From contig NC_087095.1 of the NCBI RefSeq assembly GCF_963855985.1, positions 10,860,001-10,924,000 of the forward strand: DNA of 64,000 bases, given 5' to 3'. Shown piece by piece: positions 35,301 to 47,337 of the stretch. The notes beneath the pieces were generated by a model. The model saw only the letters and a program-made list of their open reading frames with translations, did not search any database and was not told where the DNA came from. The translations under genes and the position numbers were made by a program. Position 1 is the first letter of the stretch. Each line of letters starts with the position of its first letter. Origin of the DNA: Ostrinia nubilalis. Its lineage: Eukaryota; Arthropoda; Insecta; Lepidoptera; Crambidae.

Positions 35301-38300
35301 AGATTAACATATAGGCTATAATTTATGCCAATCTGTGGCACTAAATTTCACGCGGGTGAAGCCGCGGGAAAAAGCTAGTATCTCATATAGTAGTATTTAA
35401 AATATACCTGTAGCAAAGTTTGAAATTTGCGGCTGGTCTCCTCGTTCTTCTTGTCATAGTCATCCAGGCGGTTGGCGTACTCGAGCGTCTGCTTCTGCTG
35501 CTCGGCAATCTGCTTCTGCTGCTCAGCGATCTGCTTCTGCTGCAGCGCGGTCTTGCGCTTGCAGCTGCGCAGGTCGCTGCGCAGCGCTGACAGCTGGTCG
35601 TTGTATCTGAAGTAAAGTAAGTAACTTGTGAACCGAGTGTGGGGGAGTGAGAGCAGCATCAGGCCTGTTCATCTCCGCGAGTTTACATCGAAAACAAAAC
35701 ACGCACGATGGCCCCCTACAGGATACTATTCGACAAGGCCTCACATACGAGCGAACATTGACTCACGCACGCGTATTCTTGTGTATGATAGAAAAAAATA
35801 AAGAAAATGGTGTACTAAATACTGTGCAGTATTTAACTGCCTAAATAATAATAAAAACCACATATTGTACTTTTTAAGTTGCCTGAAGACACTGAGAGGT
35901 AAATAAGTAGTTAATATTATTCATGATAATTCATGCTAAATCATGTTTTTCCTCCGCCATTTTCTGTAGTTTGGCACCTCACGTCACATCATTTTACCGA
36001 AGTCAGCCCTATAGCTTCGGCGCAGTACCGATCACTGACGTTTGTCAACAAAATGGTGCTTGACTTTTGAGACAAGCTAAATTACACCATAATGTAATTG
36101 ACATTGAGCATACATTTTTTTAAATACCTTCGAGAAGTAAAACTTCTGTACAAAGTACTTATTATTATTCTGTGGCAGCATCCTGAAGATATAAAAGCTG
36201 CGCACGTGACATAGGCGGAACAGTGTGCCCTTAGTGGCGAAAAAACGCAAGTTCATCGCCACCAACCAAAAGAAGAAGATAGTGGCAGATGCGAACAGTG
36301 ATCGAGTCAGCATAGGGCGACACTTAGGTGCCTCGGCCATCAGATACGAGGGTGTCTGGTGGCGTCTAAAGAGGCCGCGACGGCGCAGCACGTGTCCTGC
36401 GTGCCGCTCGCAGGAGGTTGAAGGCGTAATTAAGACTTTCTTGGTTTGGGGCTGCGCACTAAGCGAGCCGAGTGCCGAGCAGGGAACGCGGACGAATCGG
36501 TTATAAAATAAACATCTAATACCTAAGTATACTAACACTAGTCATAAGTTTCTATTTCATTCATACTAACCCATGGACCAGTTGTAGACTAACAAATAAA
36601 GAAATTTGAATTTAAAAAGTTATGATCAATAGATCACAATCAAGAGGTGACAGTAAACAATGTCAGTTTCAATGTCTAACTGCCGATTTAATCATTAAAT
36701 CCTAATCAAAAGCTAAACTGCTTTGGTGAACCTACTCTTAACTTGCGTTAGGAGGCATAATGCTTCAGTAGAACAGTTTTTTTTTTGTTACTATTTAATA
36801 TAATTTTTTAAATCATGTAACGCTTATGAAAGATAACACTGCACAACAGCATTTCTGATGATTGGGTTATGTTACATGATATTAGTCCAATTTTTAATGA
36901 CGATTTCAAATCTGTGATTGAAATGTCTGTATCAGCTCTGGTTAAAAAAATATGACACTTGGGTCTTTTTTTTAGATATGATCCTATTTTATGAAGTTGT
37001 TATATTGAAAAAACTTTCTTTTATTTGACTTCCTTGCTGAAGCTGAAGGCAGACAGCTCTTCTGAATGATTCAACAGCAGTCAGCCATCATGTGTGCATT
37101 CCAGTGGCCCTGATAGCGTCCCTCTATCGTAAGAAGGCCCTGGTGGATTTGCTCGCCATGTTCTTCACTTAGATCCTTAAGATTTGTGATAAAATTGTTC
37201 AGGTGATTGCGAAGAGAGTGTAATTCGATGTTTATATTACATCCAACCAAAAAAACATGTTTGTAAGTGACTCATACGTTGTTCGATTTGTAAGAATAGT
37301 AAGATTTTTTCGGATTAACCAAAAAATAAATTAAAATGCCAAAATAACTTATTCCATATCTTTTCGGAAGACTTGAAGATCCTAAATCTCTAAAACGATC
37401 GTTTAAACCATCTTGGCTACATGGTTTTGAAAATTTCGGGTCACATTCAAAGTCTCTACCACACTGACAGTTTTCGCCTCAAAATCCTCATGTGAAGTAT
37501 CAACATGAGGTTTAGGTGACTTCTTAGTGTTGAAAAGACGTCTACATGCCAAACGTATGCAAGGAATTACCATTTAGTTCAATATTTTTTGGTTAATACC
37601 ATTTCTGTTCAAAAATAAAAATAACAGTCGTCGCGATGGTTCAAGGGTTCCTTTCAGGTCATAGCGGTTTCGTACCTAAATCTACACATATTCTTATTTG
37701 TTTATAAACGTAAAAACTCAACGCATCTTTTCCACGCCTTTTGCGGAATTCAAGGCTTATCTTTCATTTCCACTGGGTCCCCAAACTAATTTTTGTAAGC
37801 CAATTTAACGAACTTTGTCACATTTAAACGGATTATTTAAACATATCCTCTCCGCAAATGAAACAAAATTGATTTAGATCATTCACACAAACACTTCTTA
37901 ATGCTACCATATTAAATTATACAAAGAAAACATAGCATTTTTTGAACTGTCGGCGAATTAAGACTGAAATTTAGCAATTTTTGAGTGAAAGCTATAACAC
38001 GTAAACAAGAGCTGCTACGAAAAAATGGACGGCAGATTCAGAATCAGCGACGTCAAATTAGTAAACATCATGTAATGAAAGTCAATCATCAGCCAAAAGT
38101 TGCAATTTTGTTGTGCAGTGTAATAGACAGTATGTGTATCAGTGAAAAATAAGCGTATTATAACTAATTTTACCATTCATCATAATTATAACAAAGAAAT
38201 GTAATTCATAATAGGTTATGTTATGATAATCATAACTTAATACAATATGTATTAGTGACTAATGAATTAATTACCTAATTAATTTTATCATACTTATCTG

Positions 38301-41300
38301 TGAAAAAAGCTTCAAAACCAATAATTACTAATTAACTTAATGCTTTTAATTACTAAGGAGTAAAGATTACAACAGAAATTATGATTGCAAATGATATCAT
38401 AAACTTTTATGAGTGAGTTGTCATTGAATATTTAATACAGAACAAATATTTATACTAGTTACTACTAAAAGTCATGTTTATTACATGACTTTTAGTCCAT
38501 CAGATAACAAAAATCTTTTAGTTCTAAAGTATTAAATATTTTGAAAATCATCCATGTGTAATCAGGCATTTTATTTCATGTCTGCAATGTGATTTAGAGC
38601 GAGTCCATGTTTTATTAACTTTAGAAAGATTAATTATTATTTCATAAATGTTCTGTTAATTATATTTATGGCTAATAGTCCAGTAGAATTAGATTTTAAA
38701 TCGGAAATAATTCCTACAAAAGATTTTATTGCTTTAAGAGCCATTTCACAAAAATATTCCGCGCGAATTTAGCTACAAACTGTCAACGCAACGACAAAAG
38801 AGTAAAAAGAACGCCGAAATGGACAAAAAAATCTTGAGTCGTGACCGTATTAAGACTTGATATAAGTTATTAATTTTAAGGTAGAATAAGGTATTAAAAC
38901 ATGATAAATTAATTTAAAATTTTAATAGAGTTTATTTAGTCTTTTAAAGATTTTTATACTTATTTCGATTAATAATGAAACACGAATAGGTATAATATGT
39001 AAAATATATTATATTAAGTACAAAATAAAGACAGTCACATAGTGAAAAAAATCTGCCCCCTTGCAGCTATCATCCAGGTCCATCATCGGACCCTGGATAT
39101 CATTTACCTAGACGAAGTATTCGTCAAGGCGAATTACACAAGCCCAAACTCCATAGGGTTCTATTGTTTTGTTATGGAGTTGCAATGGAGGTGGCCATTG
39201 CAACTCCTCCAGATCCATTATCAGACAGAGCTAAGAAATAAATAAATATTATTATTATTTAACAAATAACTAAAATAAATTCATCTTACTATCTTTCTTC
39301 TTACTAGTCTTACTAATATTATAAATACGAAAGTTTGTATGGATGTTTCGATGTTTGTTACTCTTTCACGCAAAAACTACTGAACAAATTTTGATGAAGC
39401 TTTACAGTACAGTACAGCAGTACTAGGCAGTTTGTGTTCAACTATCACTCGGGTCGGACGTTCCTATCGCAAGACCGTTGGTTCACTCAGTTCCGATACG
39501 ACTCTAGTGCTGTGTGTAATTATTCTCGTGAATACACTAAGTTTATTAATTTCTATGAGTGGATTTCATTTTGCCTGAGAACTACGTCATGAACCCTTAA
39601 CCAGAAGACCCTGTCGCCAGCGACAGCGACGCTCATCCATCCCTGGCGTCGACCAGAATAACAATATATTTATGACGATCTGTAGCAAACTAAATTTCAC
39701 GCGAGTAAAGCCGCGGCCAATACTACATATTTCATACTAGCTTTTTGCCCGCGACTTTTTCCGCGAAGAAGTGGTAACTGGTTCTAATAAAATTAAATAA
39801 TTCTAAGAAATTATTAATTTTGTTATATGATAATATTTTTTAATATAAAACCTACAAATTATTAGGTATGTTTAAATATCTGAATACTTACAAAATTATG
39901 ATATCTTTCTACAACAAAATTGAAACATTTCCTTCGGGTGCTAAAATCACCAGGCTATTGTGTGCACATACTCTGGAGCATACAACTTACAACTGGCCGT
40001 CGGAGAAGCATAGATTTCCCTTAAGTCTACTCCCGCTACCACATGGAACTCCGCTAAAACTCGTGAGCCAACACTTGTTTTTGTATCGAAAATTAGTATG
40101 AGCAGCGCACGCGGTTGCCCGTTGCAGGCTCTATGCAACCACGCTATTTTAAACCGTGGCCCCTAAGCATGAGATAACGGGACTATTCCCACCTCTCGTT
40201 CCCACCACTGCAACTCCTGTGTAGCCAGGATCTACAGCTTGACCGCCACAAAAACCCAACCAATGAAGGTCAAGTTTGTCCCGGGGGAAAGTTAAACTGT
40301 CATTGGACCCGCAACGAAATTAATCAGAAGAACATAGGAGGAGTTCGAAATTAAGGTTCGACTTCCCTCCATTGCAAAGCGGATGACAGGTGACAAACAA
40401 AGGTTTAAAACCTTTAAGAAAAAGATTATGCACCACGGACAATAAATTAAATTAAGGGGGCCTATCTTATGAGCAATTAGCAACTACCTGCCAATAATAT
40501 TTTTCACAAAATCGCTTAAAAGCACGGAAATTTTTCCTTGTCGCGACAAGATCGGTGTAATAAATTGCGGAAACAGATGTATGTTGTATTGAATTAAGCA
40601 TTATATCACGTTCATGTTTCCAAAGATCACACTCCCACAAGATATGATGGGCAGACTGCTCATGACTGACATCATCAGTGGAACACTCGCAAAAAGGAGA
40701 CGGAACTAGTTTGAATTCGTGAAGTTTATGTTTAAAGTTGCCATGTCCCGTGAGGAACTGCGACGAGCAATGGTCGATTTCTAACCATCGCCTAGTTAGA
40801 CGTTCGCGTACATTCGGGAAGAATTTATATAAGTGACGTCCTTTGACTGACGTATCCCATCTTTTTTGCCATTCATTAAGTAAATCTTCTTCAACGACTT
40901 CTCGGGAATCAAATAATAGACTTATTTTAGAACGATCGCGGCTATTTAAGAAATCGGAGGTTATATTTTCCCTTGATGCGAAGTACATAGCCGCACGCTA
41001 AGCATGAGATGGGAAACTGCACTCTCTAGAATTCTCTTGAATTTGATGGTGTTAGGGGAATCCTAGGAATGAATACAGACTTTCCAATGGAATCTCCTCA
41101 TCAATATTGAAACATTGCAACTTGCAATGCAATGTTTCGTTTTCATTTGTTATATTATTGACTATTACTTGATTTTTCAAACACGTGTCAAAATAAAAAA
41201 ATAATTTAAATCAAAAGCACTAAGGAATATTTAATTGATATCAACTTCGAAGCAAGCACAGATCACAGAAACTAAAGGGAGATGTGATAAGGGGGCGGAG

Positions 41301-44300
41301 CCGGTGTCGCAACAATATGCCCAAAAACAGAACATATTGCTTGTGAAAGCAATGATGACAGCAGCGACGTTATAATGTAAACAGTTTACATTGCTTGCAT
41401 ACTACTAAAGATTATTCGAACGTTGAATACTGATACCGCAGTGGATAATGAGCACACATTTTGATTTCTTTGACACTGAGTTTCGAACTCAGCGCATTAC
41501 TTAGCATCTTTCTATATCTCTATGGAAGCAAGTTATCTTCAAAATAACATTCTACACCTTTTTAACCAAATACGAAGCACGTCATCTATCAATAGGGAAT
41601 ATATTTTAGAAGTTAATAAATTATGCATAAAATAATTTCTAAAAACTAGTACTGAAATCGTACTGGAAACAATAAAAAAATATTAATATGTTATCTAATT
41701 TATTTATTAAACGACCAATTATCGAAGATTTTAGAGTAAAGTTTTTGAAAATATTTTATAGCCAACATAGGAAACATTTAGTGAAAGAATTTCTTTTCGG
41801 AGCCTATTGCCTTCAAACAAACAAATAATCAAATCTTTCCTCTTTTATTACTATTGATTTAACAACAAAACTTCCCTCTCGAAACAAAACGGTTCTTTTT
41901 CTTCTTCACGAAACAAAACTCAAAGCGGATAAATAAATAAACAAATCTTTGGACAATTTCACAATGCCATCTAGTCCCAAAATAAGCAACTAATATGCTT
42001 GTGTTAAGGGTGCTAGCTTAAGGCAGACTCAAAACGGACCTCCCGGCATAGTATCAAAAGTATTTGGTCGCCGTATAAATCTCCGCTTCATGACACGAAC
42101 ACACGTAAACGTCATGGCGGGAAAAATGACACAGGTCCTGCCTTGACGGGCGCTCGCGCCGTACTAATCGATGTCGGCTTCCGCATTGTAATTTATACTG
42201 ATATTCACATCAATATTTTGACAAAGTAGTTACTAATATTTAAACAATAACTGTGGAAATCAATTCTCCAATGAATATTCTTTATTTTGGGATACTTTTA
42301 TTGCTGTTATTGCTGTGTATTAAAACCAAAAATCACGATCAAAATGTGACGTAAATCTTAAAAATTTGCCAAAATATTTTTAGATTTTACTCAATAATGG
42401 TAATGAAATTCAAGAATCCGTTTGATTATTGGACTACAAGAATATATGTCCGATGATTTCTATATATTTTTAAGCTTATTATACGAGCATAAATAATAGA
42501 TACAGGACTTTGAAATTGAGTCTGCGGCAATTTTTCCGTAAAATGGTTGTGGGAGATGGGGCACTGAGAATTAATCAAAAGAGTTTTAGTAAATCCGTTA
42601 CATTATTGGTCAACAAAAAGGATTGAACTATCTTTCGCAGTAATTATATAATCTCTGGGTGTTGCTTAAGATAGTAATTCATGCTTCCAAAATCTTAGAA
42701 ATTTGCACGAAAATGTAAAATGGCTCTTAATGGCTTCATTGGTTGCCCATTAAGACTCTCCTAGGTTTTCGACTTCGACGGAGTTGTGCTTAAGTGGTGG
42801 GGGCCCCCGAAAGGGGCGCTTTTTAGGTTTTCCGGTTATACCGCGTGAAGGACTTACTCTATCGAAAAGTGGTCTTCCTGACGGTTGAAGGGCATTTAAT
42901 CCTGCATTAAATAAGACCAAATTCATATGTTTTGGACAAACCGTTCTCGTGCAAATGTTCGGCAAAGTAGAAAATATGTGTATAATTAATGACCCTCTCC
43001 ACGTCCAATGGCTCGTCACCCGTAGGCTCCCAAGCCTTGTAAAGGGTCGCCTTAACCAGCGTATCCCTGTCAAGGCTCACGAGTTGGATTCGCTTATCCT
43101 TGTTCGTCCCAGCCGTTCCTTAACTGTGGTTGCTGCACCTCTTCCTGGCACTCTCCTGAACGACTCTGTGTTACCTAATGTGGCTGCCCCTCTTCCTTGT
43201 ACCCTCCTGTACGATTGCATTGCTTAGCCATATGCCTGGTCCAAGGTTCGACGCCACAAAATCAACTTCGTACGCGTGAAAATAGTTTAAATACTATTTT
43301 CCGTGCTTGCAACATTTTTCTTTACTGCTTCGCCTCTATTAGTCGTAGGGTGATTGTATATATCCTATAGCCTTCCTCAATTTATAAGCTATTCAACACA
43401 AAAATAATTATTTCAATCAAACTAGTAATTCTTGAGATTAGCGTGTTCAGACAAACAACAAAAAAACTCTTCAGCGTTTTAATATGAACTTGTTGTTGTT
43501 GATTTTTGGCGTCGAACCTTAGACCAGGCATACTGCTAGGCAACGTAGTCGTGCAGGAGGATACAAAGAAGAGGGACAGCCACAGTAGGTAACACAGAGT
43601 CGTTCAGGTGAGTGCCAGGAAGAGGTGCAGCAACCGCAGTTAAGGAACGGCTGGGACGAACAAGGATAGGCGCATCCAGCTCGTAAGCCTTGATAGGGTT
43701 ACACTAGTTGAGGCGCTCCTTTTCAAGACTTGGAAGCCTGCGGGTAACGAGCCATTGGACGTGGAGAGGGTCATTAATTATACACATATTTTCTACTTTG
43801 CCGAACATTTGCACGAGAACGGTTTGTCCAAAACATATGAATTTGGTCTTATTTAATGCAGGATTAAATGCCCTTCAACCGTCAGGAAGACCACTTTTCG
43901 ATAGAGTAAGTCCTTCACGCGGTATAACCGGAAAACCTAAAAAGCGCCCCTTTCGGGGGCCCCCACCACTTAAGCACAACTCCGTCGAAGTCGAAAACCT
44001 AGGAGAGTCTTAATGGGCAACCAATGAAGCCATTAAAGCAATAAAATCTTTTGTAGGAATTATTTCCGATTTAATTCATTTTTGTGTTTAATTCTACTGG
44101 CCTATAAAGAAATTGGAAACTAAATGAAAAAAAAAAACTGTATGTTTCACAATGCACAAGTGTAACACGGCAGATTGACATGCATGAGGTGGTATTGTCT
44201 CAGATTCTTTTAATTCACTAGCTTCAATCAAACTAAAGTACAAATTCATACTTTCCTTTTACAATAAATAATATTATTAAGTCTAATGTGTTATAGATTA

Positions 44301-47300
44301 GTATTGGTTGATAAATATGTCCAAGAAGGTGAAAGAATACAAGTTCAGTGTAGAAGCAATTATTGCATAATTGTAGAATTATAATCAGTAAAACTATCTA
44401 AAAAAGAGAAAATTGTAACAACATAATGTTAAAATCACCTCAAAATAAATCAGAACTATTAAAAACCTCATAAATATTTTAAAATTTTTAACTTTTGCGT
44501 TCCATTTCAACTAAAATAGTAATAGTCTGCTTGTGACCACGACTGCAGCATCGCAGCCGAAGCGTCAAGCTGTGAGTACATAATGTAACTCATTAATAAA
44601 CGTCGCGTTAAGACCCGTGTCTTACTATTTTACTCATAAAATAATATTTTATCGATATCAAAACTGCTATCCATGAATCTGTAATACTAATTGCCGTAAC
44701 ATAATGATGCATTTCTAATCTTGGCACAGACGTAAATGATTGTTATAGAAAGCCTTGGGGGAGGCCTTTGTTCAGCAGTTTGTCATTTGGCTGAAACAAA
44801 CCAAATAATATGTCAAGAAAATGAAAATGGGCACTCACTTCTTCATTCCTTGCTTGATGCGGTGTATCCGTTTTCGCAGCACCATATTGCTCTGAGGCGG
44901 CGGCGGGGACGGAGGCAGGCTTTCCTCCATGTACATATTGAGGGAGGACACGCGGCGGTCTCCCGAGGAGCTCTCGCCTTGCTGCTGAGAAGACGACTCG
45001 AACCCGCTCGGCGGCGGGGAATCCAGGCACATGTAGGATTTACTGCTCTCGCCGGCTGCAAATTGTATCTCCGTGAATATTGTGTGTCGAAATGACGATA
45101 CCGTAAGACTATATGGCTGCTTGGTTATTAAAATTATTATTTTACTGTATAAAGAAACTCTCATGTATCCCACTTGAGGGTAAATCTAGAAAAAATAGTC
45201 TGGTACATGTCGGGTGAGTAGACACGCGTGCTCTCCGAAAATTCCCGGACATCTACGTTGTATAATAGTGGCGACGAGTGTAAAACAGTGAAAAATTGCG
45301 TAATAGTACATAAACAACAAATATTTATAACATTTGTGAGTGAAAAGTGTAAAGTTTGGTGAAAACCCAAAACCAAAATCCTTTTTTTTGTCCAATGAAT
45401 GGTATGGTCATCATGGTATGGTAGGGGTAGACTTAGTTCTAAGTTTACAGTATATTATTTGATAAAAAATACTTCAATTTAGACTTACGTGAAAATGCAG
45501 TGGTGATATCAAAGAAATCGGTACCAAAATAGGTAATCTCTGGTAGGTTAGGTTCAATGTGTTCCTTGAAGTATTCCATAGCCATTGTAGTCAGGTCAAA
45601 TAGCTCATCAGTTACTTTGTAAGGCCTTGCTAACTTAGTAGTTGTTTTTAGGTATGATAGAATGCTGTAAACTTCATCCAATATCTAAAAAACAAGTATG
45701 TAAATTAATTCATTTGAATTACATACAATCACAGAGAAGAAAACATGTCTAAACAATGTTGAAGCTATTTATTTTACAGGATTGATTTATTTAAATTTAA
45801 GTTTTTTCTTTATCTCTGCCTATATGAATAGTAAATGCACTGAAACCTAATAAGCATAAAATAATTCTGAATTTAAGATATAAGAGAATAAAATAAATAA
45901 ATTGATGAAAACTATTACAGACTAAGGAAAATACTAAAGATTTCAATTGTGTGCGTATGTGACACTATAAATAACTTTGCTGGTAATAATAATAATTGGA
46001 CCCATTAATATAATCACTTCTTATAATACAAACATCTACTTTATCTCTCAATTACATACATAAGGCTCGCACAGCTTGAGGGATGATTTATATTAGACCA
46101 GACAGTGTCCGGGCCGGGCCGAGGCCAGGGCGGGGCCGAAGCGGAGCCCGTCCGTGCTCCACGATTAACTACACAGAGCGTTATGGGACCGTGCAACAAC
46201 CGCGGTGAAGACGAGTATCGTCCGTGCCCGGTGGGACTGGGTAATATAAACTGGTTCATATAAAATCTATGTAATGTTTCAAATGCGTGTCCCGTCCGGG
46301 CCACGTATACAGGACGCCCAAGAAAAGATAAAATTACTTTAAATGCCTTACCTCTCCAGGGAAGAAACAGCAATGTTTCCTCTCAATGTGTTTGCCAAAA
46401 GTCATCTGCAGTAAGCTAAGTCGCATGTGCAATGTTTCAATTATATCCGATTCGCAAGCGAGTGGATGGCTCCTACGAGCACTCTCCCTACGTGGCATCT
46501 TGGCCTTTATCGACTGAAATCTATGCAACATCTGATTTTGCAGGCGTTGAAAATTAGAATTTAAAATGCCACTGCATATGGTGTTGAATTGCCGATTGAC
46601 CTGTGAATAAGAAATAATGCTTTACATATGAATTATCACATAACTAAAAATAAGGTGTTCAAAAATTACTATCAGTTTAGGTTTAGGTGGAACAAAAATC
46701 CTAAATCCCAAAACTGATCACTACTTCTGCCAAATGAATTGAGTTAATCTACAAAAAAGAGCTTGAAAATTGTAAGGTAACTAGAAGTTGTATTTAATCT
46801 TGCAAGATCATGTGCAAATGAATAAAATTTATTAACCTTGCTAAAAAATGACTCATGTTATAAATGCAATCCAAATCAGAAAAATACCATACTCAAGAAT
46901 ACATTTACACAAAAGTACCACATTTTACCACTGTTTCCATAGTTTTATATTTTATAATGTAAAGCTAATTAAGCTGAAAGAGCCTACTTATGATATCAAG
47001 TTTCTGTAGATATATTTTATATCAATTAAACAATAAATTAAAATAAAAAGATATTAACCATCCTGAGTTGTGACACAGATTTGTATCCCAAGTAGCTGAG
47101 AATCTTCTCAATAACTTCAATTGGGAGGTCAAGTAAGTTGGTGTTGAAGATCTTAGGAGCTGGCACTAAAGCAGTGCACTTGGAAGTGGAAGCGTGAGGA
47201 GACGAGCCGCCGGGGAGCAAGGCGCTGGAGTGGCGGGTCACGCGAGACACCGCCACGGGCTCGCTGTGGGAGGGCCCAGCGCCGTCCCCGCTGCCGCTGC

Positions 47301-47337
47301 TGCCCACCACGCTACTCATCTGCCTCGTTGACACCAT
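27557..47337 (-). CDS. FBXO28: FBXO28, F-box only protein 28 (last exon split by a transposon)
   Basis: Substrate-recognition subunit of an SCF ubiquitin ligase (family knowledge). Coding exons, minus order: 47337-47059, 46600-46352, 45684-45489, 45055-44839, 35606-35408, 34373-34254, then a terminal exon ending 27557. The F-box spans residues ~68-110 (LLDLPIEVIEKILSYLGYKS). It is followed by PRRESARRSHPLAC and CCFFPGE blocks typical of FBXO28. A glutamine-rich coiled coil (repeats of AEQQKQ) lies in exon 5, ELNKCKTELQYWRS in exon 6, and a basic tail RKKRRLTRPRKL at the end. Using the acceptor before 27811, the protein is 504 residues with all phases intact. The original terminal exon appears to begin at 31273 and is interrupted at 27845-31178 by a hAT-like element; without it the protein would be 544 residues. 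Introns hold many transposons. Confidence 0.94.
27870..29608. mobile_element. 1.7-kb element with ~118-bp inverted repeats, GC-rich core
   Basis: The left arm (from 'gatatataaggtgttat' to 'caggctagttt', about 27870-27985) is repeated almost exactly in inverse orientation at about 29490-29608. The core includes a GC-rich patch (28870-29420) unlike the AT-rich arms. Open frames there carry no recognised domain. The patch could be captured host DNA. The superfamily is not identified. Confidence 0.65.
29617..30838 (-). mobile_element. mariner/IS630-like transposon, defective
   Basis: Inverted ends share GTGTTACTTTGCATTCTTG and are flanked by TA on both sides. On the minus strand the last third of a transposase is readable: 'VAWPPRSSDL' and 'MDFWSDLKRLV' (30391-30179), the conserved block around the last acidic catalytic residue. 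After frame breaks follows 'RRARLCLHQNGGHFEHLL', the usual C-terminus (about 30120-30060). No complete frame remains. Confidence 0.8.
31179..31273 (-). pseudogene. FBXO28: detached 5' part of the FBXO28 terminal exon
   Basis: After the acceptor 'tttgaagtacag' the minus strand is open for 95 bases and reads VIPKMIKPSAFQWALDSDAE..., in phase with FBXO28 exon 6. Its last 8 bases (GTTCCATG) are one copy of the hAT target duplication. Joined across the insertion to base 27836, it continues in frame into the rest of the exon. In the present allele, reading from here runs into the element and stops after ~25 foreign residues. It could still be used as an alternative truncated terminal exon, so 'pseudogene' is only one reading. 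Confidence 0.7.
32236..32335. repeat. (CT)n(CA)n microsatellite
   Basis: A CT run is followed by about 80 bases of CA repeat, with small CG and CC interruptions near the start. It lies in the loop of the long-armed mariner-like element. The long-reading translations over it are artefacts. Confidence 0.95.
32783..33756 (+). mobile_element. P-element-like insertion with THAP-domain remnant
   Basis: Inverted ends CATGGACCTATAAAAAAAG are flanked by a perfect 8-bp duplication GCTAAAAG (32775-32782, 33757-33764). Both are hallmarks of the P superfamily. From ATG 32964 the + strand reads MSCVMKLCKNRSV, then after an in-frame TAA, GITFHR followed by a donor-like gtaaaa at 33038. This is the first part of a THAP zinc finger, the DNA-binding domain of P transposases. 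The catalytic part is absent. The element interrupts one arm of the 31420-34065 inverted repeat. Confidence 0.75.
34418..34551. mobile_element. 134-bp MITE in FBXO28 intron 5
   Basis: Inverted ends GCCTGGTCCGTGAGCACGT form a short GC-rich hairpin-capable element. The flanking bases do not give a clear duplication. It lies 45 bases upstream (minus strand) of the exon 6 acceptor. Confidence 0.7.
35188..35382. repeat. Lep1/Helitron-like repeat in FBXO28 intron 5
   Basis: Contains 'ctactaatactataaaggcg', 'actctttcacgcaaaaact' and 'ttcacgcgggtgaagccgcg', the recurrent core of a lepidopteran dispersed repeat. It ends 25 bases from the exon 5 donor. A related copy split by another insertion lies at 39300-39770. 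Confidence 0.55.
36180..36520 (+). other. GC-rich island with an unrecognised open frame
   Basis: A frame open on + (36225-36506) reads LVAKKRKFIATNQKKK... and RRRSTCPACRSQE, with basic runs and a CPAC pair, and is followed by AT-rich sequence with 'ataaaataaac'. It differs sharply in base composition from the surrounding intron of FBXO28. No family was recognised; it could be a retroposed or captured sequence. The opposite strand is also open, so coding is unproven. Confidence 0.25.
36985..37485 (-). pseudogene. decayed arthropod transposon-associated protein
   Basis: The minus strand reads NINIELHSLRNHLNNF, then 'LSEEHGEQIHQ', 'IEGRYQGHWNAHMMADCC' and a stop in place of the expected Trp, then 'RKSNKR'. 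Upstream (~37395-37430), 'GLNDRFRDLG' matches the start of the same family. From memory this is a repeated arthropod protein with an H-G-E-x-F-H-Q and R-Y-Q-G core, found in many copies per genome. Several stops and shifts make it a dead copy. Confidence 0.55.
39054..39262 (+). repeat. dispersed repeat with AT-rich tail
   Basis: A moderately GC-rich block contains a perfect 13-bp stem (39176-39188 with 39195-39207, loop of 6) and ends in 'aataaataaatattattatt', like a non-LTR retroelement tail. The frame through it is open but has no recognised domain. Confidence 0.4.
39300..39770. repeat. Lep1/Helitron-like repeat interrupted by another sequence
   Basis: The left part (39300-39425) and right part (39665-39770) match the two halves of the repeat at 35188-35382. 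Between them sits about 240 bases of unrelated sequence (39426-39664) with no clear inverted ends, possibly an LTR fragment. Confidence 0.45.
40467..40988 (-). mobile_element. non-LTR retrotransposon C-terminal fragment
   Basis: An open frame of 173 codons (minus) has 'LTRRWLEIDHCSSQFLTGHG', 'CECSTDDVSHEQS' and 'HHILWECDLW'. This is the FLTGHG...C-x-C...H-x(7)-LWEC cysteine-histidine block at the end of R1/Jockey-type ORF2 proteins. The reverse transcriptase and endonuclease are missing. It lies in FBXO28 intron 4. Confidence 0.75.
40989..42726. other. FBXO28 intron 4 sequence, nothing recognised
   Basis: AT-rich, with a few short GC-richer patches (41280-41340, 42100-42180). No gene or clear repeat edge was seen. 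Confidence 0.4.
42727..44036. mobile_element. 1.3-kb long-TIR element flanked by TTAA
   Basis: Outer ends TGGCTTCATTGGTTGCCC are inverted and directly preceded/followed by TTAA on both sides. Inverted arms run about 500 bases (42727-43240 and 43500-44036). The outer ~370 bases are almost identical, and inner parts diverge by small indels. Each arm carries the same ~95-codon open frame (minus at left, plus at right: SHWTWRGSLIIHIFSTLP...). The central spacer holds a Lep1-like repeat. TTAA flanks suggest piggyBac-type insertion, but the ends do not begin CCC, so the class is open. Confidence 0.7.

Noticed and set aside
42750..44013. Mirror-image frames of 92-107 codons as separate genes
   Set aside because: They lie in the arms of an inverted-repeat element and are copies of one sequence. 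No domain, promoter or splice context was found.
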